This document shows, one piece after another, positions 34,092 to 44,702 of a stretch of DNA of 64,000 bases. The stretch comes from Polytrichum commune (Eukaryota; Streptophyta; Polytrichopsida; Polytrichales; Polytrichaceae). Each line of letters starts with the position of its first letter. Within the stretch, counting starts at the first letter, position 1. The notes beneath the pieces are model-generated. The model did no database searches, was not told the origin of the DNA, and saw only the letters and a program-made list of their open reading frames with translations. Location of the stretch: the NCBI GenBank assembly GCA_950295325.1, contig OX485805.1, positions 9,920,501 through 9,984,500 on the forward strand. The letters run 5' to 3'. Both the position numbers and the translations under genes were made by a program.

Positions 34092-36050
34092 GAGGCCTCG
34101 GATCCGAGGCCTCATATTTGTGTAAGTTTGAGTATGTGAGAGGTAGGGTTTTGAGGGAGGTGAGGTTCTTGATTTCTCAACCTAATAGAATGTCAACTTT
34201 CTTGCTTTCTTGATTCCTTGCTCTCGGCCATTTCTTCTATTGTGTAGTGCATAAGTGGGAGCCATAGGAAGAGGCCTCGGATCCGAGGCCTCTTATTTGT
34301 GGGTAGGTTTGTGCTTGAAAAATCAAAATGTTATGTGCACATCAATTGCTCTCGGCCTTGTCTTGTTTTGTGTAGTGCATAAGAAGGAGCTAGGGGAAGA
34401 GGCCTCGGATCCGAGGCCTCTTATTTGTGTAAGTTTGAGTATGTGAGAGGTAGGGTTTTGAGAGAGGCGAGGTTCTTGATTTCTCAAACTAATGGAATGT
34501 CAACTTTCTTGCTTTCTTGATTCCTTGCTCTCGGCCATTTCTTCTATTGTGTAGTGCATAAGTGGGAGCCATAGGAAGAGGCCTCGGATCCGAGGCCTCT
34601 TATTTGTGGGTAGGTTTGTGCTTGAAAAATCAAAATGTTATGTGCACATCCATTGCTCTCGGCCTTGTCTTGTTTTGTGTAGTGCATAAGAAGGAGCTAG
34701 GGGAAGAGGCCTCGGATCCGAGGCCTCTTATTTGTGTAAGTTTGAGTATGTGAGAGGTAGGGTTTTGAGAGAGGTGAGGTTCTTGATTTCTCAAACTAAT
34801 GGAATGTCAACTTTCTTGCTTTCTTGATTCCTTGCTCTCGGCCATTTCTTCTATTGTGTAGTGCATAAGTGGGAGCCATAGGAAGAGGCCTCGGATCCGA
34901 GGCCTCTTATTTGTGGGTAGGTTTGTGCTTGAAAAATCAAAATGTTTTGTCCACATCGATTGCTCTCGGCCTTGTCTCGTTTTGTGTAGTGCATAAGAAG
35001 GAGCTAGGGGAAGAGGCCTCGGATCCGAGGCCTCTTATTTGTGTAAGTTTGAGTATGTGAGAGGTAGGGTTTTGAGAGAGGCGAGGTTCTTGATTTCTCA
35101 AACTAATGGAATGTCAACTTTCTTGCTTTCTTGATTCCTTGCTCTCGGCCATTTCTTCTATTGTGTAGTGCATAAGTGGGAGCCATAGGAAGAGGCCTCG
35201 GATCCGAGGCCTCTTATTTGTGGGTAGGTTTGTGCTTGAAAAATCAAAATGTTTTGTCCACATCGATTGCTCTCGGCCTTGTCTCGTTTTGTGTAGTGCA
35301 TAAGAAGGAGCTAGGGGAAGAGGCCTCGGATCCGAGGCCTCTTATTTGTGTAAGTTTGAGTATGTGAGAGGTAGGGTTTTGAGAGAGGCGAGGTTCTTGA
35401 TTTCTCAAACTAATGGAATGTCAACTTTCTTGCTTTCTTGATTCCTTGCTCTCGGCCATTTCTTCTATTGTGTAGTGCATAAGTGGGAGCCATAGGAAGA
35501 GGCCTCGGATCCGAGGCCTCTTATTTGTGGGTAGGTTTGTGCTTGAAAAATCAAAATGTTATGTGCACATCAATTGCTCTCGGCCTTGTCTTGTTTTGTG
35601 TAGTGCATAAGAAGGAGCTAGGGGAAGAGGCCTCGGATCCGAGGCCTCTTATTTGTGTAAGTTTGAGTATGTGAGAGGTAGGGTTTTGAGAGAGGCGAGG
35701 TTCTTGATTTCTCAAACTAATGGAATGTCAACTTTCTTGCTTTCTTGATTCCTTGCTCTCGGCCATTTCTTCTATTGTGTAGTGCATAAGTGGGAGCCAT
35801 AGGAAGAGGCCTCGGATCCGAGGCCTCTTATTTGTGGGTAGGTTTGTGCTTGAAAAATCAAAATGTTATGTGCACATCAATTGCTCTCGGCCTTGTCTTG
35901 TTTTGTGTAGTGCACAAGAACGAGCTAGGGCAAGAGGCCTCGGATCCGAGGCCTCATATTTGTGTAAGTTTGAGTATGTGAGAGGTAGGGTTTTGAGAGA
36001 GGCGAGGTTCTTGATTTCTCAAACTAATGGAATGTCAACTTTCTTCCATT
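34092..36050. repeat. Array C sub-region 1: 307-bp higher-order repeat
   Basis: Six to seven near-identical 307-bp units, each with two palindromes spaced about 128 and 179 bp. Unit boundaries can be read at 34255, 34562, 34869, 35176, 35483 and 35790. Units differ by only a few bases, so homogenisation is recent. The same 307-bp unit reappears at 38475 and 38782. Confidence 0.92.
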
Positions 36051-36077
36051 TTTGATTCCTTGCTCTCTGCCTTGTGC

Positions 36078-36099
36078 CCCACGGGCGAACGCCCGTGGG
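36078..36099. repeat. Palindrome family F, copy 1
   Basis: Arms CCCACGGGCG and CGCCCGTGGG around an AA centre, followed by GCCATGTAAC. Compared with the copies at 39070 and 39140 both arms carry the matching T-to-C / A-to-G change, preserving the palindrome. Confidence 0.85.
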
Positions 36100-36180
36100 C
36101 CATGTAACAAGTAACTTGGTTAGGCATGTCTTTATGAGGCACTTTGGTTGGTTCTGAGTATGTAAACTAGTTTGTGTGTG

Positions 36181-36937
36181 AGGCCTCGGATCCGAGGCCT
36201 CTCGGCCGAGGCCACTTGAGGTTTTTTGATTCAAAGTATAACTTGTATGAATGAGGCACTTTGCTTGTTTTTGAGGATGTAAACTAGTTTGTGAATGAGG
36301 CCTCGGATCCGAGGCCTCTTTTATGTGTTCCAAAACAAGTGTAGAGAAGAGGCACTTTGGTTGGTTTTGAGTATGTAAACTAGTTTGTGAATGAGGCCTC
36401 GGATCCGAGGCCTCTTTTATGTGTTCCAAAACAAGTGTACGGAAGAGGCACTTTGGTTGGTTTTGAGTATGTAAACTAGTTTGTGTGTAAGGCCTCGGAT
36501 CCGAGGCCTCTCGGCCGAGGCCACTTGAGGTTTTTTGATTCAAAGTATAACTTGTATGAATGAGGCACTTTGCTTGTTTTTGAGGATGTAAACTAGTTTG
36601 TGAATGAGGCCTCGGATCCGAGGCCTCTTTTATGTGTTCCAAAACATGTGTACGGATGAGGCACCTTGGTTTGTTTTGAGTATGTAAACTAGTTTGTGAA
36701 TGAGGCCTCGGATCCGAGGCCTCTCTTATGTGTTCCAAAACAAGTGTACGGAAGAGGCACTTTGGTTGGTTTTGAGTATGTAAACTAGTTTGTGTGTAAG
36801 GCCTCGGATCCGAGGCCTCTCGGCCGAGGCCACTTGAGGTTTTTTGATTCAACGTATAGCTTGTATGAATGAGGCACTTTGCTTGTTTTTGAGTATGTAA
36901 ACTAGTTTGAAAATGAGGCCTCGGATCCGAGGCCTCC
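36181..36937. repeat. Array C sub-region 2: 309-bp higher-order repeat with three palindromes
   Basis: Palindromes at about 36181, 36298, 36392, 36490, 36607, 36702, 36799 and 36916 give spacings of about 117, 95 and 97 bp, repeating every 309 bp. The spacer differs from sub-region 1 (TTGGTTTTGAGTATGTAAACTAG-like). Three copies are extended by a nested TCGGCCGAGGCC inverted repeat. Confidence 0.88.
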
Positions 36938-36943
36938 TTTTAG

Positions 36944-37640
36944 TGCCCTCGATCAGCAGTCCCCAGGGAGTGGCTCCCGGGACTCCGAATGTTCAAACAG
37001 GCATAACTTCCTTGATTTTTGCCCAAATGGGGCAAGTGAGGTGTCCATCGGCATCTACATTTCACGTAGATGACGATAGAGTGGTTGATTGTTAGATTCG
37101 GAGACCACACGTGGAAGATATGGAGGTCTGAAGCTGCCGGGGGGGGGGAAATGTGTTTTGTTAAGTGCATATGTAGAAGCTAGGAGAAGAGGCCTCGGAT
37201 CCGAGGCCTCTTTTATGTGTTCCAAAACTAGTGTACGGATGAGGCACTATGGTTGGTTTGGAGTACGTAAATTACTTTGTGTGTGAGCCCTCGGATCCGA
37301 GGCCTCTCAGCCGAGGCCACTTGAGGTTTTTTGATTCAACGTATAGCTTGTATGAATGAGGCACTTTGCTTGTTTTTGAGTATGTACACTAGTTTGAAAA
37401 TGAGGCCTCGGATCCGAGGCCTCCTTTTAGTGCCCTCGATCAGCAGTCCCCTGGGAGTGGCTCCCGGGACTGCGAATGTTTAAACAGGCATAACTTCCTT
37501 GATTTTTGCCCAAATGGGGCAAGTGAGGTGTCCATCGGCATCTACATTTCACGTAGATGACGATAGAGTGGTTGATTGTTAGATTTGGAGACCACACGTG
37601 GAAGATATGGAGGTCTGAAGCTGCGGGGGGGAGGGAAATG
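36944..37640. repeat. 487-bp duplication carrying reverse copies of the dispersed element
   Basis: 36944-37140 and 37432-37626 are near-identical and are reverse-complement homologues of 23700-23897. They contain a CATCTACATTTCACGTAGATG hairpin and end in poly-G (about 37140 and 37626). Between them lie family C palindromes. The element was captured in the array and then duplicated with it. Confidence 0.82.
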
Positions 37641-37676
37641 TGTTTTGTTAAGTGCATAAGTAGGAGCTTTGGGAAG

Positions 37677-38950
37677 AGGCCTCGGATCCGAGGCCTCTTT
37701 TTTGTGTCAAGGTTTGTGCTTGAAAAATCAAAATGTTAGGTTCATTTTTGAATTCTCTCGGCCATTTTCTGTAGTATGTATTTCATAAGGAGGGGCATTC
37801 GGAAGAGGCCTCGGATCCGAGGCCTCATTTTTGTGTCAAGGTATGTGCTTGAAAAATGAAAATCTTATGTTCATTTTTGAATGCTCTTGGCCTTCTTGTT
37901 TTGGGTAGTGCATAAGTAGGTACTTTGTGAAGAGGCCTCGGATCCGAGGCCTCATTTTTGTGTCAAGGTATGTGCTTGAAAAATGAAAATCTTATGTTCA
38001 TTTTTGAATGCTCTTGGCCTTCTTGTTTTGGGTAGTGCATAAGTAGGTACTTTGTGAAGAGGCCTCGGATCCGAGGCCTCATTTTTGTGTCAAGGTATGT
38101 GCTTGAAAAATGAAAATCTCATGTTCATTTTTGAATGCTCTTGGCCTTCTTGTTTTGGGTAGTGAATAAGTATGTGTTTTGGGAAGAGGCCTCGGATCCG
38201 AGGCCTCATGTTTGAATCAATTTTATTTAAGAAAAATCAAAATGTTATGTTCGTGTAAGATTACTCTCGGCCTTCTTGTTTTGGGTACTACATGAGTAGG
38301 AGGTTTGTGAAGAGGCCTCGGATCCGAGGCCTCTTGTTTGTGTAAGTTTGAGTATGTGAGAGGTAGGGTTTTGAGAGAGGCGAGGTTCTTGATTTCTCAA
38401 ACTAATGGAATGTCAACTTTCTTGCTTTCTTGATTCCTTGCTATCGGCCATTTCTTCTATTGTGTAGTGCATAAGTGGGAGCCATAGGAAAAGGCCTCGG
38501 ATCCGAGGCCTCTTATTTGTGGGTAGGTTTGTGCTTGAAAAATCAAAATGTTATGTGCACATCAATTGCTCTCGGCCTTGTCTTGTTTTGTGTAGTGCAT
38601 AAGAAGCAGCTAGGGGAAGAGGCCTCGGATCCGAGGCCTCATATTTGTGTAAGTTTGAGTATGTGAGAGGTAGGGTTTTGAGAGAGGCGAGGTTCTTGAT
38701 TTCTCAAACTAATGGAATGTCAACTTTCTTGCTTTCTTGATTCCTTGCTATCGGCCATTTCTTCTATTGTGTAGTGCATAAGTGGGAGCCATAGGAAGAG
38801 GCCTCGGATCCGAGGCCTCTTATTTGTGGGTAGGTTTGTGCTTGAAAAATCAAAATGTTATGTGCACATCAATTGCTCTCGGTCTTGTCTTGTTTTCTGT
38901 AGTGCATAAGAACCAGCTAGGGGAAGAGGCCTCGGATCCGAAGCCTCCTA
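37677..38950. repeat. Array C sub-region 3: 127-bp monomers and two more 307-bp units
   Basis: Single-palindrome monomers at about 37677, 37806, 37933, 38060, 38186 and 38311 (about 127 bp), followed by 307-bp units starting at 38475 and 38782. Confidence 0.88.
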
Positions 38951-39059
38951 TTTGTGTAAGTTTGAGTATGTGAAAGGTAGGGTTTTGAGAGAGGTGAGGT
39001 TCTTGATTTCTCAAACTAATAGAATGTCAACTTTCCTGCTTTTTTGGTTCCTTGCTCTC

Positions 39060-39600
39060 TGCCTTGTGCCCCACGGGTGAACACCCGTGGGCCATGTAAC
39101 AAGTAATTTGGTTAGGTTTTAACATCATCAAATGTGTGCCCCACGGGTGAACACCCGTGGGCCATGTAACAGGTAACTTGGGTAGGATTTAGCATCATCA
39201 CGGGGAGATGTCTCCATGTCAAATATTTTTAAAAATTATGATTTTTTTTCTCTATATTCATAACTATTGATTATATCTTTTGTATATTTTTTTGAAATTT
39301 TTTGTCATCTTCATTTTTCTAGTAATTGTTTTAGTTGAATTCTGCGTCATTCTAGGTAGAAATGGTATGTTTTCTAGAAAAATATGGTCATCAAATTTGG
39401 TCATGATATTTTAGTCCGTAATAGATATCATGTATATCTACGTCCCAAAAAAATTTGAGAAAATTTTGACCCATTTTGGTGATGCAACTTGGCAATGGAG
39501 TGACCTCCCCTGGAACATCATCAAATGTGAACCTCACGGGTGAACACCCGTGAGCCATGTAACAAGTAAATTGGTTAGGTTTTAAAATCATCAAGGAGGG
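39060..39600. repeat. Break in array C with three family F palindromes
   Basis: Family F copies at 39070-39091 and 39140-39161 have arms CCCACGGGTG / CACCCGTGGG with an AA centre. The copy at 39533-39554 has CTCACGGGTG / CACCCGTGAG, again with matching changes in both arms. Each is followed by GCCATGTAACANGTAA. 39200-39500 is AT-rich without features. Confidence 0.85.
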
Positions 39601-40268
39601 GCATTTGGAAGAGGCCTCGGATCCGAGGCCTCATTTTTGAGTCAGGTTGTGTGCTTGAAAAATGAAAATGTTAGGTTCATTTTTTAATTCTCTCGGCCAT
39701 TTTCTGTAGTATGTATTTCATAAGGAGGGGCATTCGGAAGAGGCCTCGGATCCGAGGCCTCATTTTTGTGTCAAGGTATGTGCATGAAAAGTTAAAATGT
39801 TATGTTCATTTTTGAATGCGCTTGGCCCTCTTGTTTTGGGTAGTGCATAAGTAGGTACTTTGTGAAGAGGCCTCGGATCCGAGGCCTCATTTTTGTGTCA
39901 AGGTATGTGCTTGAAAAATGAAAATCTTATGTTCATTTTCGAATCCTCTCGGCCTTCTTGTTTTGGGAAGTGAATAAGTATGTGTTTTGGGAAGAGGCCT
40001 CGGATCCGAGGCCTCATGTTTGTGTCAATTTTATGCTAGAAAAATCAAAATGTTATGTTCGTGTAAGATTGCTCTCGGCCTTCTTGTTTTGGGTACTACA
40101 TGAGTAGGAGGTTTGTGAAGAGGCCTCGGATCCGAGGCCTCATTTTGGAGACAATGTATGTGCTTGAAAAGTCAAACTGCTATGTTCACATAAGATTTCT
40201 CTCGGCCTTTTTCTTTTGGGTAGTGCATAAGGAGGAGGTAGGAAAAGAGGCCTCGGATCCGAGGCCTC

Positions 40269-40440
40269 TCATTCGTAGGTAGGTTAGTGCTAGAGTTGAG
40301 CACTTGACTTAGCATTCGGCCATTTCCATTTGTAGTTTGCTCTCGGCCTTGTATTGTTTTTGTGAGGATTTGTTTCTTTATAGTTACGAAGTTATTGACT
40401 TTTCTTTGTGAAATTCTCAATTTCTCCATGTTCTTAGGAT
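40269..40440 (+). promoter_or_regulatory. Probable promoter/5' UTR of the ParB/methyltransferase-like gene
   Basis: The 172 bp between the last family C palindrome and the ATG. It carries the array's usual CTCTCGGCCTTGT spacer phrase, then array-unrelated AT-rich sequence. No clear TATA box was seen. The palindromes are therefore the nearest upstream repeated element and may act in regulation; this is inference. Confidence 0.35.
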
Positions 40441-43400
40441 ATGGACTCTTCACAGGTTGCGCAATCGCAACCCCAATCTGGAGAGGATGTTGTTCTTGCG
40501 GCCCCCGCGGTTGAAGTTGAAGCTGTGCAGGTTGAGAGTCTCAATTCGCAGGGCCCATTACAAGTAGAGGTGAGTTGGATAGTTGTTGAATAATTTGTTA
40601 AGCAAGTTTTTTGAGTTCTAGCTTTCTAAGCATGGTTTTATTGTTTGTGTTTTTGTTAGGCTCTCGCAATGAGCGAAGATGCCGTTCAAGCAGTTGCCGA
40701 CACGGATCCCGTGGTGTGTGAGCTTGAGCTTCGGAAATCACAAAAGGAGGACTCCATTGGTGTTATCCAACGCCTTCGGATTAAGCCAACATGTAAGTCC
40801 CGCTTATCCATTCCTTTATGCCGCTTGAGAGCCCTCTCTCTCGTCCGTCCTATCAGTGAGGTTGAGGTGCAGCGCTTGGAATGTGAATTTGTAATGGGAT
40901 ACCGAGAGGGTGATCGGGTTCTTTACGTGTCTTCTTTCAACGACGTTCCCGTGGACCTCCCCATTCCCCCTGGCATTATGGCCTCTTGGAGCCCTCTCTG
41001 GCAAGAGGCCTCCGCAGAATTTGACGCCAAGCTCAAGGAGGATCCGGATCTTGCACATTTCGCCGGGAAGATGTTCTTCGTCTGGGAAGGCAATCATCGT
41101 CTCACCGCTTGGTGGAGACACATCAATAACCACCACGCCGATGACAAGAGTTGGCATATCTCGGTGGATTGCATTGTTGTTGACCCTAGAGGATACACCG
41201 GTATATTCCTCAATGCCATGAGCGACATTAATTGGTAAGCTCACTCATTTTTTTCATTCATTTTTCATTTTTGTTTCAATTCTTTTCCATTCTTTTCAGC
41301 TCACGTTCCTCACATATTTTTTCTCAGGTCAACCGAGCATGATTATGTCAAGGCAAACATTCCGGCCAAGCTCCTTCGAATCCGCACTTTTGGGAGGTTA
41401 GAGTTGTCCACCTTCAAGGATCTTATATCGCCATCTGACTACAAAGCATGCGAGAAGATAAAGGAGAGTCGCCCAACTTGGTACACCTTGACCGCGGATG
41501 TGTTCGTTAAGTTTCTTTACAAGGTATGGTTTTATGCATTCAATCATTTAGAGCTTCCAACATAGATAATTTCCATACCGATTATATGAACTCACAAGGT
41601 CATTTCTTGCAGAGAGACATTTCGGCTCAAGCAGACCTTGCAGTGAGGCATTACCGTGAGACCACACCCGTTGCGGAGAGGTCGGCCACTGAGATTTGGA
41701 ATGTTATGACCAAGGCCCAGGAGAGGATAATCAAAAGTATTCGGGCCCGTTCTTTTGAGAAGTACATATCCGTTGCACACCCTGACAATGGAGAGGATTT
41801 CTTTCATGAGGTACTCTTTTGAACTCAAATCACTCTTGAACGCAATTCATCCAAATCACTCTTCAACTCTATTACTCTTTTGAACTCAAATCATTTTTAT
41901 TTTGTGCACAGATTGACCGTCATTTTAATGAGTTCTCTTCGACGGACATGACAATTAAAAAATTGCAAAAAATTGTCACATGCCCGGTCGAAGCTTCGTT
42001 CAAAGCTAAGTGGCTTCACTGGTGGAACGCCCCCCTTCGTGAAAGGTTAGATAACAAGTTCCCCGTCGACAAGCCTATGAGGGAGAGGGCTTTGGACGAC
42101 TGGCTACACAAGGCGTCCTTCTGGGCTCAAGTAAATCCATTCCTCGGCCTTCTTCATTTTCATTTTCCTCTATTCCATTTATTTCATATCTAATCATCTC
42201 CTTCTCTGCAGTTGGAGAAAGAAGTCGCGGTTGAAATTGAGACCTTAGAGGAGAGCCTCTCCGTCGACATTGATTGGGACGCATCAGAAACTATCTTGCG
42301 CCCTCGTGAGTACGTTGATCATTGGCGGATTGTCCTTTGGGACAAGGCCTTCAAGCCTTATCTCGGCGATAAGCCTGACATCGCATTTGCCAAAGGTGAT
42401 AATCTCTTGGAGTTCGAGGAGGGGGCTCTCGCTATCAAGCGTGTAGCCTATCGGTAATACATCTATCCTCCACTTTGCACCTCTCCTTAATGTCATTTCT
42501 TGCTCGTTTTGTTGGTTTTCTTACATTCTTGTTTTGTCATGTAGGTATATCATGAGAGAATTGGTTGTGAAGAATGCATTGGCCTCATCTTCCTTGCCGG
42601 ACTACCTCTCGGACTGGGTGAATATTTTTTCTAGCCTCTGCGTGTATACGACCGCGCAAACAAACAAGTTTTCCGAATTGCACTTGCAGGGTGGTGGATG
42701 GTACTTGGATTGTGCTGCAGGATTTGTCCCCGGGGAAGAGAAGGCTTTGTTTGCTAGCCTTGTGGGTAGTGCTCTGGATAATAACATTGTTACCTTGGAG
42801 GACCCTGACATTGTTGAGCTTCCCCCTCCTCCTCCTAAGGCACCAAGGAGAAAGGGCAGAGCAAAGAAGACCGCCACTCAAGCATCTACCCAAATTCTCA
42901 CTCGGTCTGCTTCTAAGACCCCGGTTGAGCCACCCACCCTTCCACACAGTCCATCTATCGCTCCCTCCGTTGCTCCCTCTCTTGCCCCTTCTGTTACTCC
43001 ATCTGCATTTCATCCACAATCTCTTGCCACTCCATCTCATAGTGGCACTTCTCTCCTCTCTTTGCCTCGCAAGAGGAAGGCCGCTCTCTTGGATACCAGT
43101 GCCACCTCTTCGGATGCCACTAACACGCTTACCCTCATCGAAAATGTGGACATGGTTCAACTAATGCTGGATTCCGAGGTTGCCGGAGGTCCCCTCCCCG
43201 CATATACCCGCATCCAAGAGTTCATTGCCAAGGTTTGTATACTTGCCTTCGTCAATTCTCAATTTTTTTTCCTTTGCTTTGTTTATTTCTTTCCTTCTTA
43301 TTTTCTCATGAAGTTTCAATTGCAGGTTGGGGCAGGTCGTTCCCGTGTGAACACCTCGACTACAACTCACAAGGGCCTCGATTTGCTCTTCGCCGACATT

Positions 43401-44641
43401 CCCGAAAATTTGCCGGTGCCGAACATCTCCACCGATGTTCCTGCTTGGAACAAGCTCCATGAATCATACTATGAGTGTCTTTTTGCATTTGCGAAATCTA
43501 ACCTCTATGATCATGGTGTCCTTGTTCTTGCCCATTGTGCGAGTGCCAGTGTTTTTAGGAGTATTTTCGATTGGGCACACACTTATGACTTCTACGTCGC
43601 GGAAGATTGGTTTGGAATGAATGATTTAGACCTCCAATCTCCCGTTGTTCCCTCTGGAGTGGTAAGCAAGTCTCCCTCTCTTCCCCTTCCGTATTGCTTA
43701 TCATTTCAATTTCAATTCAATTTCAATTCCATTTCATTTCAATTCAATTTCATTTTCATTGTTGCAGACTCGGAAGTTCAACATCAAAGTTCTTGTTCGT
43801 GTTAACTCCGTTCTTAGAGTGCGGGAGGAGGCCATACAAGAGTATGGTTACAACCTCCAACGAGATGGATGGTTGAATACCTTCACCGATGAGAAGAGCC
43901 AGACGATGCGCAGTGATGGGGTACCTTGGCGAGGTACCCATGAGAAGCATCCTGTTTTTTTTTCCATCCTTCTCGCTACTCTCACCGACAAGAATGATGT
44001 TATTATGGACTGGCAGTGTGGTATAGGTACGCCTTCTTTTTCAACTTCATCCTTACTTTGAATTTTCCATTATTTTTCCTTGACTAGTTTTCATACTAAC
44101 ATTTTACCTCTCTTTGCTTTAGGTGGTTCGATTACAGCATGTCGCTCCCTTGAGCGGCATATTGTGGCCCTTGAGAGTGACCCCGTCATTTTCAATTCAC
44201 TCCTACTCCCCATGCGCGATCCCCAGCCTGCGCGTATATCTCGCTCAGTTGCCGCACCGTCTACATCTATCTTTGATCCTCCTCAAAAGATGACCAAGAG
44301 GGCATTCGGATTTCTTTGTGCGTAAGTTTGCTTTCTATATTTTGCCATGTTTGCTTTGATTTCAAATTCTCATTTTCTAGTGTCATCATGTTTCTAATCC
44401 TTTTGCTTGGGTGTTTAGAGAGCCAGCGGAGGTCGCAGTCATTCGTCGAGACATGTTTTCAAGTCCTCCGAAGCCGTTTGAGCTTCCCCCGTATGCTAGT
44501 GCAATGGCGGATTGTTTTGCGAAGGCGGAGTCCCCATCTCCTCCTCGCGTTCGTCATTTCTCGCGTGGAACACGAAATCTTTTCTTGTTAGAAGCAAATG
44601 AGGGTGAGGAGAGTGATAGGGAATGTTCTCCAAGCCCTTAG
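40441..44641 (+). CDS. ParB-like / DNA-amino-methyltransferase-like fusion protein, 11 exons
   Basis: Exons 40441-40569, 40660-41234, 41328-41523, 41613-41810, 41912-42130, 42212-42453, 42545-43232, 43326-43661, 43768-44026, 44123-44321 and 44419-44641. All introns are GT-AG, phases agree, and the sum is 3,264 nt (1,087 residues) with no internal stop. N-terminal region: IPLCRLRALS (about 94-103) and WEGNHRLTAWW (about 185-195) resemble the ParB/sulfiredoxin fold with its G-x-H-R motif. Middle: a Pro/Ser linker (about 610-715) with basic patches PRRKGRAKK and LPRKRK, possible nuclear signals. C-terminal: GLDLLFADIPEN (about 767-777) aligns with motif IV, HPVFFSILLATL (922-933) with motif X, VIMDWQCGIGG (939-949) with motif I and VALESD (962-967) with motif II. 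That is the order of beta-class N6A/N4C methyltransferases. Motif IV reads DIPE where D/N/S-PP-Y/F/W is expected, so activity is uncertain. Prokaryotic and phage ParB-methylase fusions are known; the assignment here rests on motifs only. Confidence 0.8.
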
Positions 44642-44689
44642 TTTATCATTTTGGTTTTGGAGATTATAACTCCGTTTGTTGTTGTTATC

Positions 44690-44702
44690 CGGCTTTAATA
44701 AA
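44690..44702 (+). terminator. Polyadenylation signal
   Basis: TTTAATAAAAG about 50 bp after the stop codon of the ParB/methyltransferase-like gene. Confidence 0.55.

Larger units (their letters stand above)
34092..40268. repeat. Palindrome family C array (about 40 copies)
   Basis: About forty copies of a palindrome with arms GAGGCCTCGG and CCGAGGCCTC around an AT centre (GGATCC at the middle). Many extend to 24-26 bp. The first is 34092-34113, the last 40247-40268. The surrounding unit carries CTCTCGGCCTT, TTTTGGGTAGTGCATAAG and GTGCTTGAAAAATCAAAATG. Only two copies are visibly imperfect (about 37288 and 38927). The array fills the space between the divergent MULE-like gene (-) and the ParB/methyltransferase-like gene (+); the last copy is 172 bp upstream of the latter's ATG. 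Long open frames in the array, for example on the minus strand at 36019-36852, are repeat artefacts. Confidence 0.95.

Noticed and set aside
36019-36852. 277-codon minus-strand open frame
   Set aside because: It consists only of translated palindrome C units (EASDPRP repeats) and has no independent coding signal.
34092-40268. CRISPR-like array (regular palindromic repeats)
   Set aside because: The spacers are homologous to one another, repeats are fully palindromic and the context is a spliced eukaryotic genome with no cas genes. It is a satellite-type array.
40441-44641. Bacterial or phage contamination as source of the ParB/methylase-like gene
   Set aside because: Ten GT-AG introns with consistent phases and flanking plant-type repeats show that it is a nuclear eukaryotic gene.
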